64,000 nt of DNA. It comes from Bacillota bacterium (GTDB lineage: Bacteria; Bacillota; Clostridia; Ch29). A model generated the notes under the pieces. The model was given only the letters and a program-made list of their open reading frames with translations. It did not search any database and was not told the origin of the DNA. A program made the position numbers and the translations under genes. Location of the stretch: assembly GCA_013540605.1 (NCBI GenBank), contig JABVCK010000001.1:62001-126000 (forward strand), in the 5' to 3' direction. This document shows positions 42,545 to 51,772 of this stretch, piece by piece. Position 1 is the stretch's first letter. Each line of letters starts with the position of its first letter.

Positions 42545-43399
42545 ATGAGGTCTTACGAAAGATGGATACAGTTTATCCTGTTTGTATGTGCAATAACGGC
42601 AGTCTTAACGGTGCTCGTTATAGCTTTCTTTATTTTTAAGGAGGGTTTGCCTGTTATGCTTGAAAAGGGTGTCCTAAGTTTTGTGGCAAATTCTCACTGG
42701 GCACCGCTATCCGGAAGCTTTGGTATACGGAATATGATCATAGGTTCAATCCAGGTAACACTGGGAGCAATAATTCTGGGTGTTCCAATCGGGCTTGCCT
42801 GCGCTGTATATCTTGCAGAAATAGCCGGCAAGAGGTTAAGTAAAACAATACGCTCCGGTATAGAACTTCTCGCCGGAATACCATCCGTTGTCTACGGATT
42901 TTTCGGCCTATCGGTTCTTGTGCCTTTCCTGAGGGCACACTTTACCGGCAATGGTTTTAGCGTGTTGGCCGGTTCGATAATACTGGCGATAATGATTTTA
43001 CCGACGGTTGTCAGCATATCGGAGACCTCCATAAGGAGCGTGCCAAAGGAATACAAATCAGGGTCACTGGCCCTCGGGGCATCCCACTGGCAAACCATAT
43101 ACAGGGTGATAATACCGGCTGCCAGGTCCGGGATCGTTGCATCGGTAATCCTTGGCATGGGAAGGGCCATCGGTGAAACCATGGCAGTAATAATGGTTAC
43201 CGGGAATGTTACAACCATGGCAAAGAGCGTCTTTGACCCGGTAAGGACCCTTACGGGCAATATTGCAATAGAAATGGGCTATGCGGCAGGAGACCACAGG
43301 AGCGCTCTCTTTGCGACCGGTGTCGTATTATTCGTTTTTATAATGATATTAAACCTTATGGCCACCTATTTTTCCAGAAAGGTAGGCGAAATAAAATGA
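42545..43399 (+). CDS. pstC: Phosphate ABC transporter permease PstC
   Basis: PstC, 284 residues, with six predicted membrane helices and the ABC permease EAA-loop region (Y-K-S-G-S-L-A-L-G-A-S-H-W-Q-T). The G-I-P-S-V-V-Y-G-F-F-G segment is typical. The start at 42545 is behind GGAGGGGAG; the open frame extends 15 codons upstream over that site. Its stop overlaps the pstA start (ATGA). Confidence 0.95.
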   Translation: MRSYERWIQFILFVCAITAVLTVLVIAFFIFKEGLPVMLEKGVLSFVANSHWAPLSGSFGIRNMIIGSIQVTLGAIILGVPIGLACAVYLAEIAGKRLSKTIRSGIELLAGIPSVVYGFFGLSVLVPFLRAHFTGNGFSVLAGSIILAIMILPTVVSISETSIRSVPKEYKSGSLALGASHWQTIYRVIIPAARSGIVASVILGMGRAIGETMAVIMVTGNVTTMAKSVFDPVRTLTGNIAIEMGYAAGDHRSALFATGVVLFVFIMILNLMATYFSRKVGEIK

Positions 43400-44220
43400 C
43401 CGGCAAGAACCTTAATCAGAGAATCGCGTTTGTCCTGCTGAAGTTTGCCGCCTTTGCCACGGTCTTTATTCTGGTAATAATAATCTCCTATATCTTGATA
43501 AACGGCTTTAAATACGTCAGCCTGGATTTCCTAACCCAGAAATCGTATAGAATGGGCCGCGAAGGCGGCATATTTCCCTTTATTATTACAACGGTATATG
43601 CAACGGTTGTTTCAATAGCGATAGCTGCTCCTATCGGGGTCGGAGCATCGATATACCTGACCGAATATTCCAGGGAAGGACGAATAATTGAATTAATCAG
43701 ATTCTGTACCGAAACCCTTGCCGGTATACCTTCAATAATATACGGGCTGTTTGGGTTTGTGTTCTTTGTAATATTTATGGGTCTGGGGTGGTCTATACTG
43801 TCGGGGGGCCTTACCCTTGCCTGTATGGTACTTCCAACAATAGTACGCACCTCAGAAGAGGCAATCAAAACAGTGCCTGTATCCTACAGGGAAGGGAGCC
43901 TGGCCCTGGGAGCCACCAGGTGGCAAACCATAGTAAAGGTGGTGCTGCCCAGCAGTATACCCGGAATAATAACAGGGATAATCCTTAGCATCGGCAGAGC
44001 GATAGGGGAGACTGCCGCCGTAATACTTACGGTGGGGAGCTCACTGAGCATCCCTGCTTCGGTTATGCAGCCGGGAAGGACAATGGCTGTTCACCTCTAT
44101 ATATTGACTATGGAAGGATTGTCCAATGAGAAGGCCTTTGCAACAGCCACAGTACTCATATTTTTTGTTGTTATTATAAATTACGCTGCCAACAGGATGG
44201 TAGGACTAATCAGAAGGTAG
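43396..44220 (+). CDS. pstA: Phosphate ABC transporter permease PstA
   Basis: PstA, 274 residues with six membrane helices, is the partner of PstC in the phosphate channel. It has G-I-P-S-I-I-Y-G-L-F-G and the EAA loop Y-R-E-G-S-L-A-L-G-A-T-R-W-Q-T-I. The start overlaps the pstC stop by four bases. Confidence 0.95.
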   Translation: MTGKNLNQRIAFVLLKFAAFATVFILVIIISYILINGFKYVSLDFLTQKSYRMGREGGIFPFIITTVYATVVSIAIAAPIGVGASIYLTEYSREGRIIELIRFCTETLAGIPSIIYGLFGFVFFVIFMGLGWSILSGGLTLACMVLPTIVRTSEEAIKTVPVSYREGSLALGATRWQTIVKVVLPSSIPGIITGIILSIGRAIGETAAVILTVGSSLSIPASVMQPGRTMAVHLYILTMEGLSNEKAFATATVLIFFVVIINYAANRMVGLIRR

Positions 44221-44229
44221 GTGAATGCA

Positions 44230-44982
44230 ATGGAAAACATTATTGAAATTAGGGATATGAATTTTTACTACGGAAATAAAATTGCCTTAAAGGATATAAA
44301 TATTGAAATCCCTTCAAATCTGATAACGGCACTGATCGGACCTTCGGGGTGCGGTAAATCCACCTTCTTAAGGGTTCTGAACAGGATGAACGACATAATT
44401 GAAGGGACAAAGGTCGAAGGGGAAGTATTTTTTGAGGGGAAAAATATATATAAGGACTTCGACGTAATTGAGCTCAGGAAAAAAATCGGTATGGTATTCC
44501 AGAAGCCAAACCCCTTCCCTATGTCGGTATATGATAACGTTGCCTATGGACCCAGGCTGCACAGGAAAATGAGCAGCGGAGAAATGGACGATATAGTGGA
44601 AAAGAGCCTGAAGGGCGCAGCCCTTTGGGAGGAAGTCAAGGACAGGCTTAAGGATAATGCCTTGGGCCTTTCGGGGGGACAGCAGCAGAGGCTTTGCATA
44701 GCGAGGTGCCTTGCGGTAGAACCCGAAGTCCTGCTGATGGATGAACCGACATCGGCTCTGGATCCGATATCGACCTTTAAGATTGAAGAGCTTGTAAAAA
44801 CGCTTAAGGAAAAATATACCATAGTCATAGTAACCCATAACATGCAGCAGGCGGGCAGGATATCCGATTATACGGCACTTTTCCTGAACGGGGAAATAAT
44901 CGAGCACGGAGCTACCGAGGAGATTTTCTACAGGCCAAGGGATAAAAGAACAGAGGATTATATAACAGGAAGATTTGGATAG
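44230..44982 (+). CDS. pstB: Phosphate ABC transporter ATP-binding protein PstB
   Basis: PstB, 250 residues, is the ATPase of the phosphate transporter. It has Walker [10 protein letters not shown], the Q-loop in [10 protein letters not shown], the signature L-S-G-G-Q-Q-Q-R-L, Walker [11 protein letters not shown] and the switch His in V-T-H-N-M. The ATG at 44230 gives the usual length; a GTG at 44221 directly follows the pstA stop. Confidence 0.96.
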   Translation: MENIIEIRDMNFYYGNKIALKDINIEIPSNLITALIGPSGCGKSTFLRVLNRMNDIIEGTKVEGEVFFEGKNIYKDFDVIELRKKIGMVFQKPNPFPMSVYDNVAYGPRLHRKMSSGEMDDIVEKSLKGAALWEEVKDRLKDNALGLSGGQQQRLCIARCLAVEPEVLLMDEPTSALDPISTFKIEELVKTLKEKYTIVIVTHNMQQAGRISDYTALFLNGEIIEHGATEEIFYRPRDKRTEDYITGRFG

Positions 44983-44989
44983 GAGGCAT

Positions 44990-45075
44990 ATCAGTTCGTG
45001 GTTGGTAGTTCGTAGTTCTCAGATCGCAGTCGGCAGATCGCAGGTACTAGATGCTAGTCACTGACCACTGGTCCG
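44990..45075. repeat. Dispersed intergenic repeat block C between pstB and phoU
   Basis: The modules AGTTCGTGG, TTGGTAGTTCGTAG, CAGATCGCAG and GGCAGATCGCAG lie in the same orientation as block B (37096). The block separates phoU from the rest of the pst operon, where other Firmicutes usually have only a few bases. Confidence 0.75.
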
Positions 45076-45111
45076 CAAAAGGAATGTGCCCAATGAAAGG
45101 AGGAAGGATAA

Positions 45112-45771
45112 ATGGGAGCAAGAAGCTACTTTGACAGGGAATTGTCGCAATTGTATGGTATGCTGAAGGATATGGGTTATATGGTGGAGGATGCTATAGA
45201 TAACTCCATAAAGTCCCTTGTTAACCAGGATACCGAACTGGCTGAGCAGGTAATTAAAAATGACGATGTGGTTGACGAGATGGAGCTTAGAATAGAAGAA
45301 AGGTGTATAAAGCTTATTGCAACCCAGCAGCCGCTGGCCGGCGACCTGCGTGAAATATTCACCACATTGAAAATAGTAACAGACCTTGAACGCATGGCTG
45401 ACCATGCGGTGGATATTGCGAAGGTTGCAAAACGGCTGGCCGGAGAGCGTTATATAAAACCATTGATAGACATACCCCGGATGGCCGGTCTGGTCAGGGA
45501 AATGGTAAGGGACTGCCTCCAGGCGTATATAAATAAGAACCCGGACCTTGCCCACTCCATCAGCGAAAAGGATGACGAGATCGATGCACTTTATAAGCAG
45601 GTCTTCAGGGAACTTCTCGTTTATATGATGGAGGATCCCAAAACCATAAACCAGGCAACGCAGTTCCTGCTGGTGTCAAGGTTTCTGGAGAGAATAGGCG
45701 ACCATACGACTAATGTATGCGAGTGGGTAATATACATGGTAACCGGGCAGAGAAAGGATTTGAACCAATAG
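45112..45771 (+). CDS. phoU: Phosphate signalling complex protein PhoU
   Basis: PhoU, 219 residues, is all-helical and made of two similar three-helix halves, each with an E/D-x-x-x-D metal-site motif (D-D-V-V-D-E-M-E and D-D-E-I-D-A-L). It transmits PstSCAB status to PhoR and tempers phosphate uptake. The motifs L-A-G-D-L-R-E-I and L-E-R-I-G-D-H are canonical. A terminator follows. Confidence 0.95.
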   Translation: MGARSYFDRELSQLYGMLKDMGYMVEDAIDNSIKSLVNQDTELAEQVIKNDDVVDEMELRIEERCIKLIATQQPLAGDLREIFTTLKIVTDLERMADHAVDIAKVAKRLAGERYIKPLIDIPRMAGLVREMVRDCLQAYINKNPDLAHSISEKDDEIDALYKQVFRELLVYMMEDPKTINQATQFLLVSRFLERIGDHTTNVCEWVIYMVTGQRKDLNQ

Positions 45772-45812
45772 GAATCGTCAAATCTATATATTAATTTTTG
45801 TTTAACATCCCA

Positions 45813-45836
45813 ACTCCATCCCGGAGTATTTTTTTA
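45813..45836 (+). terminator. Intrinsic terminator of phoU
   Basis: A short ACTCC/GGAGT stem with loop ATCCC is followed by AT7. Confidence 0.7.
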
Positions 45837-45927
45837 TCCATGTCACAATCAGGCCATACAGCCCCTTTGAATAGTTTTATCCGCCCAGGGAAACCTAATT
45901 ATTGAAAAACTACAAAGGGGTGAAAAG

Positions 45928-46623
45928 ATGCCAGTAGGATTGATTATTCTGATTATTGTTTCAGCGCTTATTTTTCTGGGATTGGCTCACAGGGTTCTTG
46001 ACAGGCTTCGGTTAAGCGATGGAGGAGCCCTTGCTGTTATAGCGATTATACTGATAGGGACTTTTATTCCTAATATACCTATAACAGACAGGGTGGAAGT
46101 CAACATAGGAGGTGCAATCGTCCCGGCAGCCCTTGCGGTATATCTGTTCATTAAGGCCGGAACAGCCGGGGAAAAGACCAGAGCGGTTATAGCATCCGTA
46201 GTTGCCGGGGCGGTTGTGTTCGGCTTGAGCAAAGTCCTCCCGGCCGGCCCTGAAGAAAATCAGTTTATGAATTATTATTACCTCTACGCTGCGATAGGCG
46301 GATTGACCGCATACATACTGGGCAGGTCCAGAAGGTCGGCCTTTATTGCCGGAATAATGGCGATAATTCTCAGCGACCTGGTGCAGGGGGTTGTGAACTG
46401 GTACGTTGGGATGCCGGGGAAAACGGTCTTCGGCGGTGCCGGAGCCTTTGACGCTACGGTCATATCCGGGGTATTTGCAGTAGTCCTGGCGGAGGTTGTA
46501 GGGGAAACAAGGGAAAAGATGCAGGGCGGCACCGCAAAAAAGGGTATGCGGTTTGACAAGGGAGAATTTGCAGGTGAAGAGGGAAAAAGGGGAAAGGACA
46601 GGGGGAATGAAGATGTTGAATAG
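45928..46623 (+). CDS. DUF1614 family membrane protein
   Basis: A 231-residue polytopic membrane protein of the DUF1614 family, with about seven hydrophobic segments: G-G-A-I-V-P-A-A-L-A-V-Y-L, the A-A-I-G-G-L-T-A-Y-I-L-G-R segment and a F-G-G-A-G-A-F-D-A-T-V-I-S-G-V-F pore-like end. The C-terminal 40 residues are charged. The function is unknown. The end overlaps the spoIIP start by 17 bases, which makes co-translation and a link to SpoIIP likely. Confidence 0.85.
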   Translation: MPVGLIILIIVSALIFLGLAHRVLDRLRLSDGGALAVIAIILIGTFIPNIPITDRVEVNIGGAIVPAALAVYLFIKAGTAGEKTRAVIASVVAGAVVFGLSKVLPAGPEENQFMNYYYLYAAIGGLTAYILGRSRRSAFIAGIMAIILSDLVQGVVNWYVGMPGKTVFGGAGAFDATVISGVFAVVLAEVVGETREKMQGGTAKKGMRFDKGEFAGEEGKRGKDRGNEDVE

Positions 46624-47710
46624 GCGTATTGGTGTTTTCACGGTACTGCTGCTGGCGGTAATCATTCTTGCTCCTGGCTTCGCCTTTGGAGAAGAGCACA
46701 GCGGAAAAGATTACTATGTTGTTTATGATGATGAAACAGGGGAGGAAATCTTCGCAACCTCCTGGCAGGTCAGCTTAGCCGACCGGTATATCAGCACGGA
46801 CAACAAGCTTTATGAGGTAGTAAAGGTAAACACAGAGGAATTCAAGGCTTATGCCCATTATGTGCAGACCATTCAGCTTCCTGAGGTGGATGAAATATTC
46901 GTCGAGGAAACCTTCAATACAGCTCAGAAGGGTAAAAAAATCGGATTGTACTTCAGTCACAGTGCTGAATCCTATGTTCCTACCGACGGTACCGATTCGA
47001 AGCCCGGCAACGGGGGCATTTTTAGAGTGGGCGAAGCATTCAGGAACGGTCTGGAGAAGAATGGGATAGAAGTCATTCTGGACAAAACGCCCCATGACCC
47101 TCACGATGCGAATGCCTACGTACGGTCCAGGAGAACAGCTACCAAGCTGCTTAAAGAGAGATTGGACGCAATCTTTGATATTCACCGGGATGCGATTCCA
47201 AAGGAATACTATATCGATGAGATTGACGGGAAACCCGTTACTAAGGTAAGAATTGTCCTGGGCAGAAGAAATCAGAACCTTAATGCAAATGAGCAGCTTG
47301 CGTTTAAAATAAAGGCGGTGGCAGATAAAATGTACCCGGGATTTGCCAGGGATATTTACTATGCCCGGGGCAACTATAACCAGGACCTTGCCCCCAGGGC
47401 CCTGCTCTTCGAATTCGGCACCCACGAGCATACGAGGGAGAGGGCGGAAAACAGCGCGGCGCTTTTTGCGGATGTAGTCGCAAAGGCCCTGTATGGTGGA
47501 GAGACGCCGGAGGGGACAAGAGTCAGGGCAGAGCAGCAGGAAAGTAAAGGAGCAGGTTCAGGTATGCTGTGGGTGCTTGCGCTGGCCGGTCTTGGCGGAT
47601 TGGGGTTTCTGTTTCTCAGCACCGGAGGCAAGGAATTCCGCTCAAAGGCAGGCAAGTTCGCAAAAAAAGAATTTGGCAGCTTTTTGGGAAGAATAAAAAG
47701 GAAAAAATAG
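46607..47710 (+). CDS. spoIIP: Stage II sporulation protein P
   Basis: SpoIIP, 367 residues, is a membrane-anchored amidase/endopeptidase that degrades septal peptidoglycan with SpoIID and SpoIIM during engulfment. A signal/anchor helix (about 5-22) is followed by the catalytic domain with Y-F-S-H-S-A-E-S-Y (His and Glu for zinc), I-F-D-I-H-R-D and F-E-F-G-T-H. A second hydrophobic helix occurs near the C-terminus (about 318-335), followed by a basic tail. The start overlaps the DUF1614 gene. ATG at 46607 is behind GGGGGA. Confidence 0.94.
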   Translation: MKMLNRRIGVFTVLLLAVIILAPGFAFGEEHSGKDYYVVYDDETGEEIFATSWQVSLADRYISTDNKLYEVVKVNTEEFKAYAHYVQTIQLPEVDEIFVEETFNTAQKGKKIGLYFSHSAESYVPTDGTDSKPGNGGIFRVGEAFRNGLEKNGIEVILDKTPHDPHDANAYVRSRRTATKLLKERLDAIFDIHRDAIPKEYYIDEIDGKPVTKVRIVLGRRNQNLNANEQLAFKIKAVADKMYPGFARDIYYARGNYNQDLAPRALLFEFGTHEHTRERAENSAALFADVVAKALYGGETPEGTRVRAEQQESKGAGSGMLWVLALAGLGGLGFLFLSTGGKEFRSKAGKFAKKEFGSFLGRIKRKK

Positions 47711-47725
47711 TAACGGTGGAGACGG

Positions 47726-48619
47726 ATGGACAGGTATGCAGATATAGTCATATCGGGGATACTGGCAGGGGGCATAGGCAGGATTTTGCTCCTAAGGGCG
47801 GACTACAGGCAGTATCCAAGCTATCCACGGGGCTATGTTACACATCTGGTGCTTGGACTAATAGCCGCGGCCCTGGGAGCGATCGCCGTACCGGCATTAA
47901 TCGAAAAAGAGTATACGGCTGTTACCTTCCTTGCTCTCGCAGCACAGCAGTTCAGAGATATTCGCAGCCTTGAAAGGGAGAGCCTTGAACGCATTGACAA
48001 ATCAGAGCTGGTACCCAGGGGAGATTGTTATATAGAGGATATTGCAAAGACCTTTGAAGCAAGAAACTATATTGCCATGCTGACGGCCCTTATTACAAGC
48101 CTGTCAACGTATTATTTCAAAAATGCCGGGACAGGCTTAGGGTTTGGGGCCGCCACATTTTTAATAGTACAGTATTCGCTGCGGGGGCAATTGGTTAAGG
48201 ATATCGCTGAAGTGGTTAAAGGAGAAATAAGCTTCGAAGGGCCGCTGATGAAGGTTGACGGAGTGGTTATAATGAACGTGGGGAATGCTGTGGCCAGGGA
48301 GAAATACCTGAGTAGAGCAATTGCAGCAAGGATTATTCCCAGAGACGATAACGCCAGAGCGACATTGGGGAATATCGGGCAAAGGCTGGCAATACAGCAT
48401 AATGCGGCAATACAGCTGGGCATCCGAAAGGATGTTGATGAACCGGAATTCACTCCCGTTGCAAGGAGAAATACGGAAAACGGGGAAATAGTGATGGCAA
48501 TATTCTCGGTTGAACCGGATGTTGAATGCCTTATTGAGGCTATTAGAAGGACTCCTGTCCTTGAAAGCTCAAAAAGAAAACCCTTAGATTCTCCGGCAGG
48601 AAGGAAGGCGGCAGATTAG
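47726..48619 (+). CDS. YIEGIA-family membrane protein
   Basis: A 297-residue protein of the YIEGIA family, named for a conserved motif that reads Y-I-E-D-I-A here (near residue 101). The N-terminal half has predicted membrane helices (about 8-25, 38-58), a further pair follows the motif, and the C-terminal half is soluble. Nothing biochemical is known for the family. It lies 15 bases after spoIIP and 11 bases before its small partner, which suggests a sporulation-linked membrane complex. Confidence 0.85.
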   Translation: MDRYADIVISGILAGGIGRILLLRADYRQYPSYPRGYVTHLVLGLIAAALGAIAVPALIEKEYTAVTFLALAAQQFRDIRSLERESLERIDKSELVPRGDCYIEDIAKTFEARNYIAMLTALITSLSTYYFKNAGTGLGFGAATFLIVQYSLRGQLVKDIAEVVKGEISFEGPLMKVDGVVIMNVGNAVAREKYLSRAIAARIIPRDDNARATLGNIGQRLAIQHNAAIQLGIRKDVDEPEFTPVARRNTENGEIVMAIFSVEPDVECLIEAIRRTPVLESSKRKPLDSPAGRKAAD

Positions 48620-48630
48620 GAGTGGAATGC

Positions 48631-48825
48631 ATGGGAACGGAATTCAAGGAGTGCATACTGGCTGTAGTCACCACAAATAGAGATAAAGTGCTGGGTTCCG
48701 CAGCACCGGTATTCTTTGCAGAAAACGACGAGGAAAGGGAAAGGGTTTCTTTGCTGATTGGGAAGGCTACCAAGGGTATGGTTCACGACCTTGAGAACGG
48801 CTGCTATATTATTGTAAAGCATTAA
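48631..48825 (+). CDS. Capping-complex subunit for YIEGIA (small partner protein)
   Basis: A 64-residue protein that matches the small protein annotated alongside YIEGIA proteins: M-G-T-E-F-K-E-C-I-L-A-V-V, A-P-V-F-F-A-E-N-D-E-E and a C-terminal I-V-K-H. The function is not established. The ATG at 48631 follows AGGAGTGG; a GTG three codons earlier overlaps that site. Confidence 0.8.
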   Translation: MGTEFKECILAVVTTNRDKVLGSAAPVFFAENDEERERVSLLIGKATKGMVHDLENGCYIIVKH

Positions 48826-48829
48826 ATGC

Positions 48830-49050
48830 AGTTATCAGTGCGCAGTGGATGGCGGACAGGGGACATACCATCTATCAGTTGCCAGTTACCAGTTGCCATC
48901 TAAGTGACAGGGGGACGGGGTTGTTGACACCTGGGTATCAACAACCCCGTCCCCCTGTCACCTCCTGTGAACTGTGATCTGTACTCTAGTAGCACCTAGC
49001 ACCTGCGATCTGCGATCTGCCAACTACGATCTATATTCTGCGAACTACCA
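48830..49050. repeat. Dispersed intergenic repeat block D
   Basis: The 295-base gap between the capping gene and the radical SAM gene is filled by repeat modules: CAGTTGCCAGTTACCAGTTGCC, then a 24-bp perfect inverted repeat (48904-48927 and 48938-48961) containing ACAGGGGGACGGGG, then CTGCGATCTGCGATCTGCC. The last part is the complement of block B (37111-37157), at 44 of 47 positions. Confidence 0.8.
48904..48961. repeat. 24-bp perfect inverted repeat
   Basis: The arms 48904-48927 and 48938-48961 are exact complements, G/C rich in the centre, with a ten-base loop. No T run follows. Confidence 0.9.
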
Positions 49051-49120
49051 AAATTATGATATACTATGTAGGGTTATATGGTATAATATTTAGTATCAGG
49101 TATTAAATGGAGGTAACAAA

Positions 49121-50446
49121 ATGGCCGGCAGGCGCCACAGGATTGATGCAGTGACCAAGGGCAGCATAGCAGAGGAAGCTGGGGTTGAACCGGGAGACTA
49201 TCTGATTTCCATAAATAATATTATGGTAAACGACATTATTGAATACAGGTTTCTAATAAACGATGAGACTATAGAACTCATCGTGCAAAAGCCCACAGGG
49301 GAAGAATGGGTAATTGAGATAGACAAGGAGCCGTCGGAGGACCTTGGAATGGTTTTTGCTGATGAAATGATGGATAAGGCAAAAAGATGCAGAAACAAGT
49401 GTGTCTTCTGTTTCATCGACCAGCTTCCCAAGGGCATGAGAGAGAGCCTGTATTTCAAGGATGACGATTCCCGCCTGTCATTTCTCCAGGGGAATTTTAT
49501 AAGCCTCACTAACCTTACGGACGACGACGCAGATAGAATAATCCGGTACAGGATAAGCCCGCTGAACGTTTCGGTACATACGACAGACCCGGAGACGAGA
49601 AACCGGATGCTGGGGAATCCGAGGGCAGGGGAAGCGTTGAAGCTGCTTGAGAGATTCGCAGAAAATGGTATAATACTAAATTGTCAGATAGTTTTATGCC
49701 CGGGGATTAATGACAGAGATTGTCTTGATAATACAGTTTCGGATCTGGGCATATTGTGGCCCTCTGTAAGAAGCATAGGCATTGTGCCTGTGGGTTTGAC
49801 CAAGTACAGGGAGGGTCTATACCCTATTGACCCCTGCGATGATATATGTTCAAAGGGCATAATAGATAAGGTCAGGAAATGGCAGAATGAGTTTTTGACG
49901 ACAAAGGGGAGCCGTCTTGTGTTTATCGCGGATGAATTCTATCTAAGGGCCGGGGAGGATATACCCCCCTTTGAAGAGTATGAGGATTTTCCCCAACTGG
50001 AAAATGGTATCGGACTGATGGCATTGTTTAAACGCGAACTTGAAGATGAATTATCTGCGATAAGAGTTAAAGGAGAGCCGAAGGGCGCGTACTCATTGGC
50101 GACCGGCAACGCTGCCTGCGGTTTTATGCGGCGCATGAGCAGTTTAATAGAGAGTGAATACAAGAGCATCCGGATACAGGTTTACCCGATAACAAACTGT
50201 TTTTTTGGAGATACTATTGATGTTTCAGGCCTTATTACCGGAAAAGACCTCATTGAGCAGCTGCGAAACAAACCTCTGGATAACGCCCTTTTGATTCCTC
50301 AAAACATGCTCAAATCAGGAAGCAGGGTGTTTCTTGATGATGTAACGGTTGAAGATGTTGAGAAGGAACTGGGAGTCAAGGTGATAGTCTGCCCTGTAAA
50401 GGGAGATGAGTTTGTCAGAAAAACGGTTCGGGAGGATGCTGTATGA
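49121..50446 (+). CDS. Radical SAM protein with PDZ and DUF512 domains
   Basis: A 441-residue protein of the DUF512 family. An N-terminal PDZ-like domain (about 5-75, [15 protein letters not shown]) precedes a radical-SAM-type Cys cluster C-R-N-K-C-V-F-C (near residues 87-94, C-x3-C-x2-C) and the DUF512 C-terminal domain. The family is widespread in Firmicutes and Cyanobacteria beside der; its substrate is unknown. The stop overlaps the der start by four bases (ATGA), implying translational coupling. Confidence 0.9.
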   Translation: MAGRRHRIDAVTKGSIAEEAGVEPGDYLISINNIMVNDIIEYRFLINDETIELIVQKPTGEEWVIEIDKEPSEDLGMVFADEMMDKAKRCRNKCVFCFIDQLPKGMRESLYFKDDDSRLSFLQGNFISLTNLTDDDADRIIRYRISPLNVSVHTTDPETRNRMLGNPRAGEALKLLERFAENGIILNCQIVLCPGINDRDCLDNTVSDLGILWPSVRSIGIVPVGLTKYREGLYPIDPCDDICSKGIIDKVRKWQNEFLTTKGSRLVFIADEFYLRAGEDIPPFEEYEDFPQLENGIGLMALFKRELEDELSAIRVKGEPKGAYSLATGNAACGFMRRMSSLIESEYKSIRIQVYPITNCFFGDTIDVSGLITGKDLIEQLRNKPLDNALLIPQNMLKSGSRVFLDDVTVEDVEKELGVKVIVCPVKGDEFVRKTVREDAV

Positions 50447-51771
50447 GTAAGCCGATAGTGGCAATAGTAGGACGTCCAAACGTGGGCAAATCTACGTTTT
50501 TCAACAGGATTGCCGGGAAAAGGATCTCTATCGTGGAGGATACCCCCGGCGTCACCCGGGACAGGATATATACCGAGGTCGAATGGCTCGATCACCGTTT
50601 TACCCTCATAGACACCGGAGGTATCGAACCCAGGAGCAAGGATATTATCCTTGAACAGATGAGAATCCAGTCCCAGATAGCCATAGAAACTGCGGATGTG
50701 ATTCTCTTCATGGTTGACGCAAGGGAAGGCCTTACTGCGACAGATTACGAGGTTGGGGATATGCTCAGGAAAACCCGGAAACCGGTTATCCTTGTATGTA
50801 ATAAAGTTGACAATAGAAAGCTTGAGGATGAGGTTTTCGAGTTTTATAACCTGGGGCTGGGCACTCCGGTAGCCATTTCCTCCGAACAGGGGTTGGGCCT
50901 TGGCGACCTCCTGGACAGGGTGGTGGAGAATTTCCCAAAAGTTGAGCAGCAGGAGTATGACGACGACGTCATAAAGGTTGCGATACTGGGGAAACCGAAT
51001 GTGGGCAAGTCTTCCCTTCTCAATAAAATACTGGGCGAGGAAAGGGTCATAGTAAGCGATGTGCCGGGAACCACAAGGGATGCGATAGATACCTATATTA
51101 CGATTGAAAACAGGGATTATGTTTTGATAGATACCGCGGGTATCCGGAAAAGAAGCAGAGTTGAAGAAGCGATCGAGCGGTACAGCGTAATCAGGTCCTA
51201 TGCGGCGGTCACCAGAAGCGATGTGTGCCTGCTGGTAATTGATGCCCTTGAGGGAGCGACAGAACAGGATACCAAGATAGCCGGGCATATTCACGAGGAG
51301 GGCAAGGGCTGTATAATAGTAGTGAATAAATGGGATCTTGTAGAAAAGGACAGCAAAACCGCCGACGAGTATATGGCGAATATAAGGTTGAAGCTGGGCT
51401 TTGTCGAATATGCGCCGGTGATTTTTGTTTCCGCCAAGACCGGGCAGAGGATAAACAAAATTATTGAGCTGGTGGAGGCTATCTTTGAGCGCTCTTCGCT
51501 CCGGGTGTCAACGGGGGTCCTGAACGATGTCATAGGTGAAGCGGTACTTATGAATCAGCCTCCTTCCGACAAAGGGAAGCGGTTGAAAATATTTTACGGG
51601 ACGCAGGTGTCGGTTAAACCCCCGACCTTTGTAATATTTGTCAACAGTAATGAACTGATGCATTTTTCCTACCTCAGGTATCTTGAAAACCGTATCAGGG
51701 ACGCCTTCGGCTTTGAGGGGACGCCTGTCAGGATGATAGTCAGGGAGAGGACAGATAAGGGGGGAGCGTAA
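50443..51771 (+). CDS. der: Ribosome biogenesis GTPase Der (EngA)
   Basis: Der, 442 residues, has two GTPase domains and a C-terminal KH-like domain, and assists 50S subunit assembly. The first G domain has G-R-P-N-V-G-K-S-T and D-T-G-G; the second has [13 protein letters not shown] and N-K-W-D. It is coupled to the radical SAM gene and followed closely by plsY. Confidence 0.96.
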   Translation: MSKPIVAIVGRPNVGKSTFFNRIAGKRISIVEDTPGVTRDRIYTEVEWLDHRFTLIDTGGIEPRSKDIILEQMRIQSQIAIETADVILFMVDAREGLTATDYEVGDMLRKTRKPVILVCNKVDNRKLEDEVFEFYNLGLGTPVAISSEQGLGLGDLLDRVVENFPKVEQQEYDDDVIKVAILGKPNVGKSSLLNKILGEERVIVSDVPGTTRDAIDTYITIENRDYVLIDTAGIRKRSRVEEAIERYSVIRSYAAVTRSDVCLLVIDALEGATEQDTKIAGHIHEEGKGCIIVVNKWDLVEKDSKTADEYMANIRLKLGFVEYAPVIFVSAKTGQRINKIIELVEAIFERSSLRVSTGVLNDVIGEAVLMNQPPSDKGKRLKIFYGTQVSVKPPTFVIFVNSNELMHFSYLRYLENRIRDAFGFEGTPVRMIVRERTDKGGA

Positions 51772-51772
51772 T

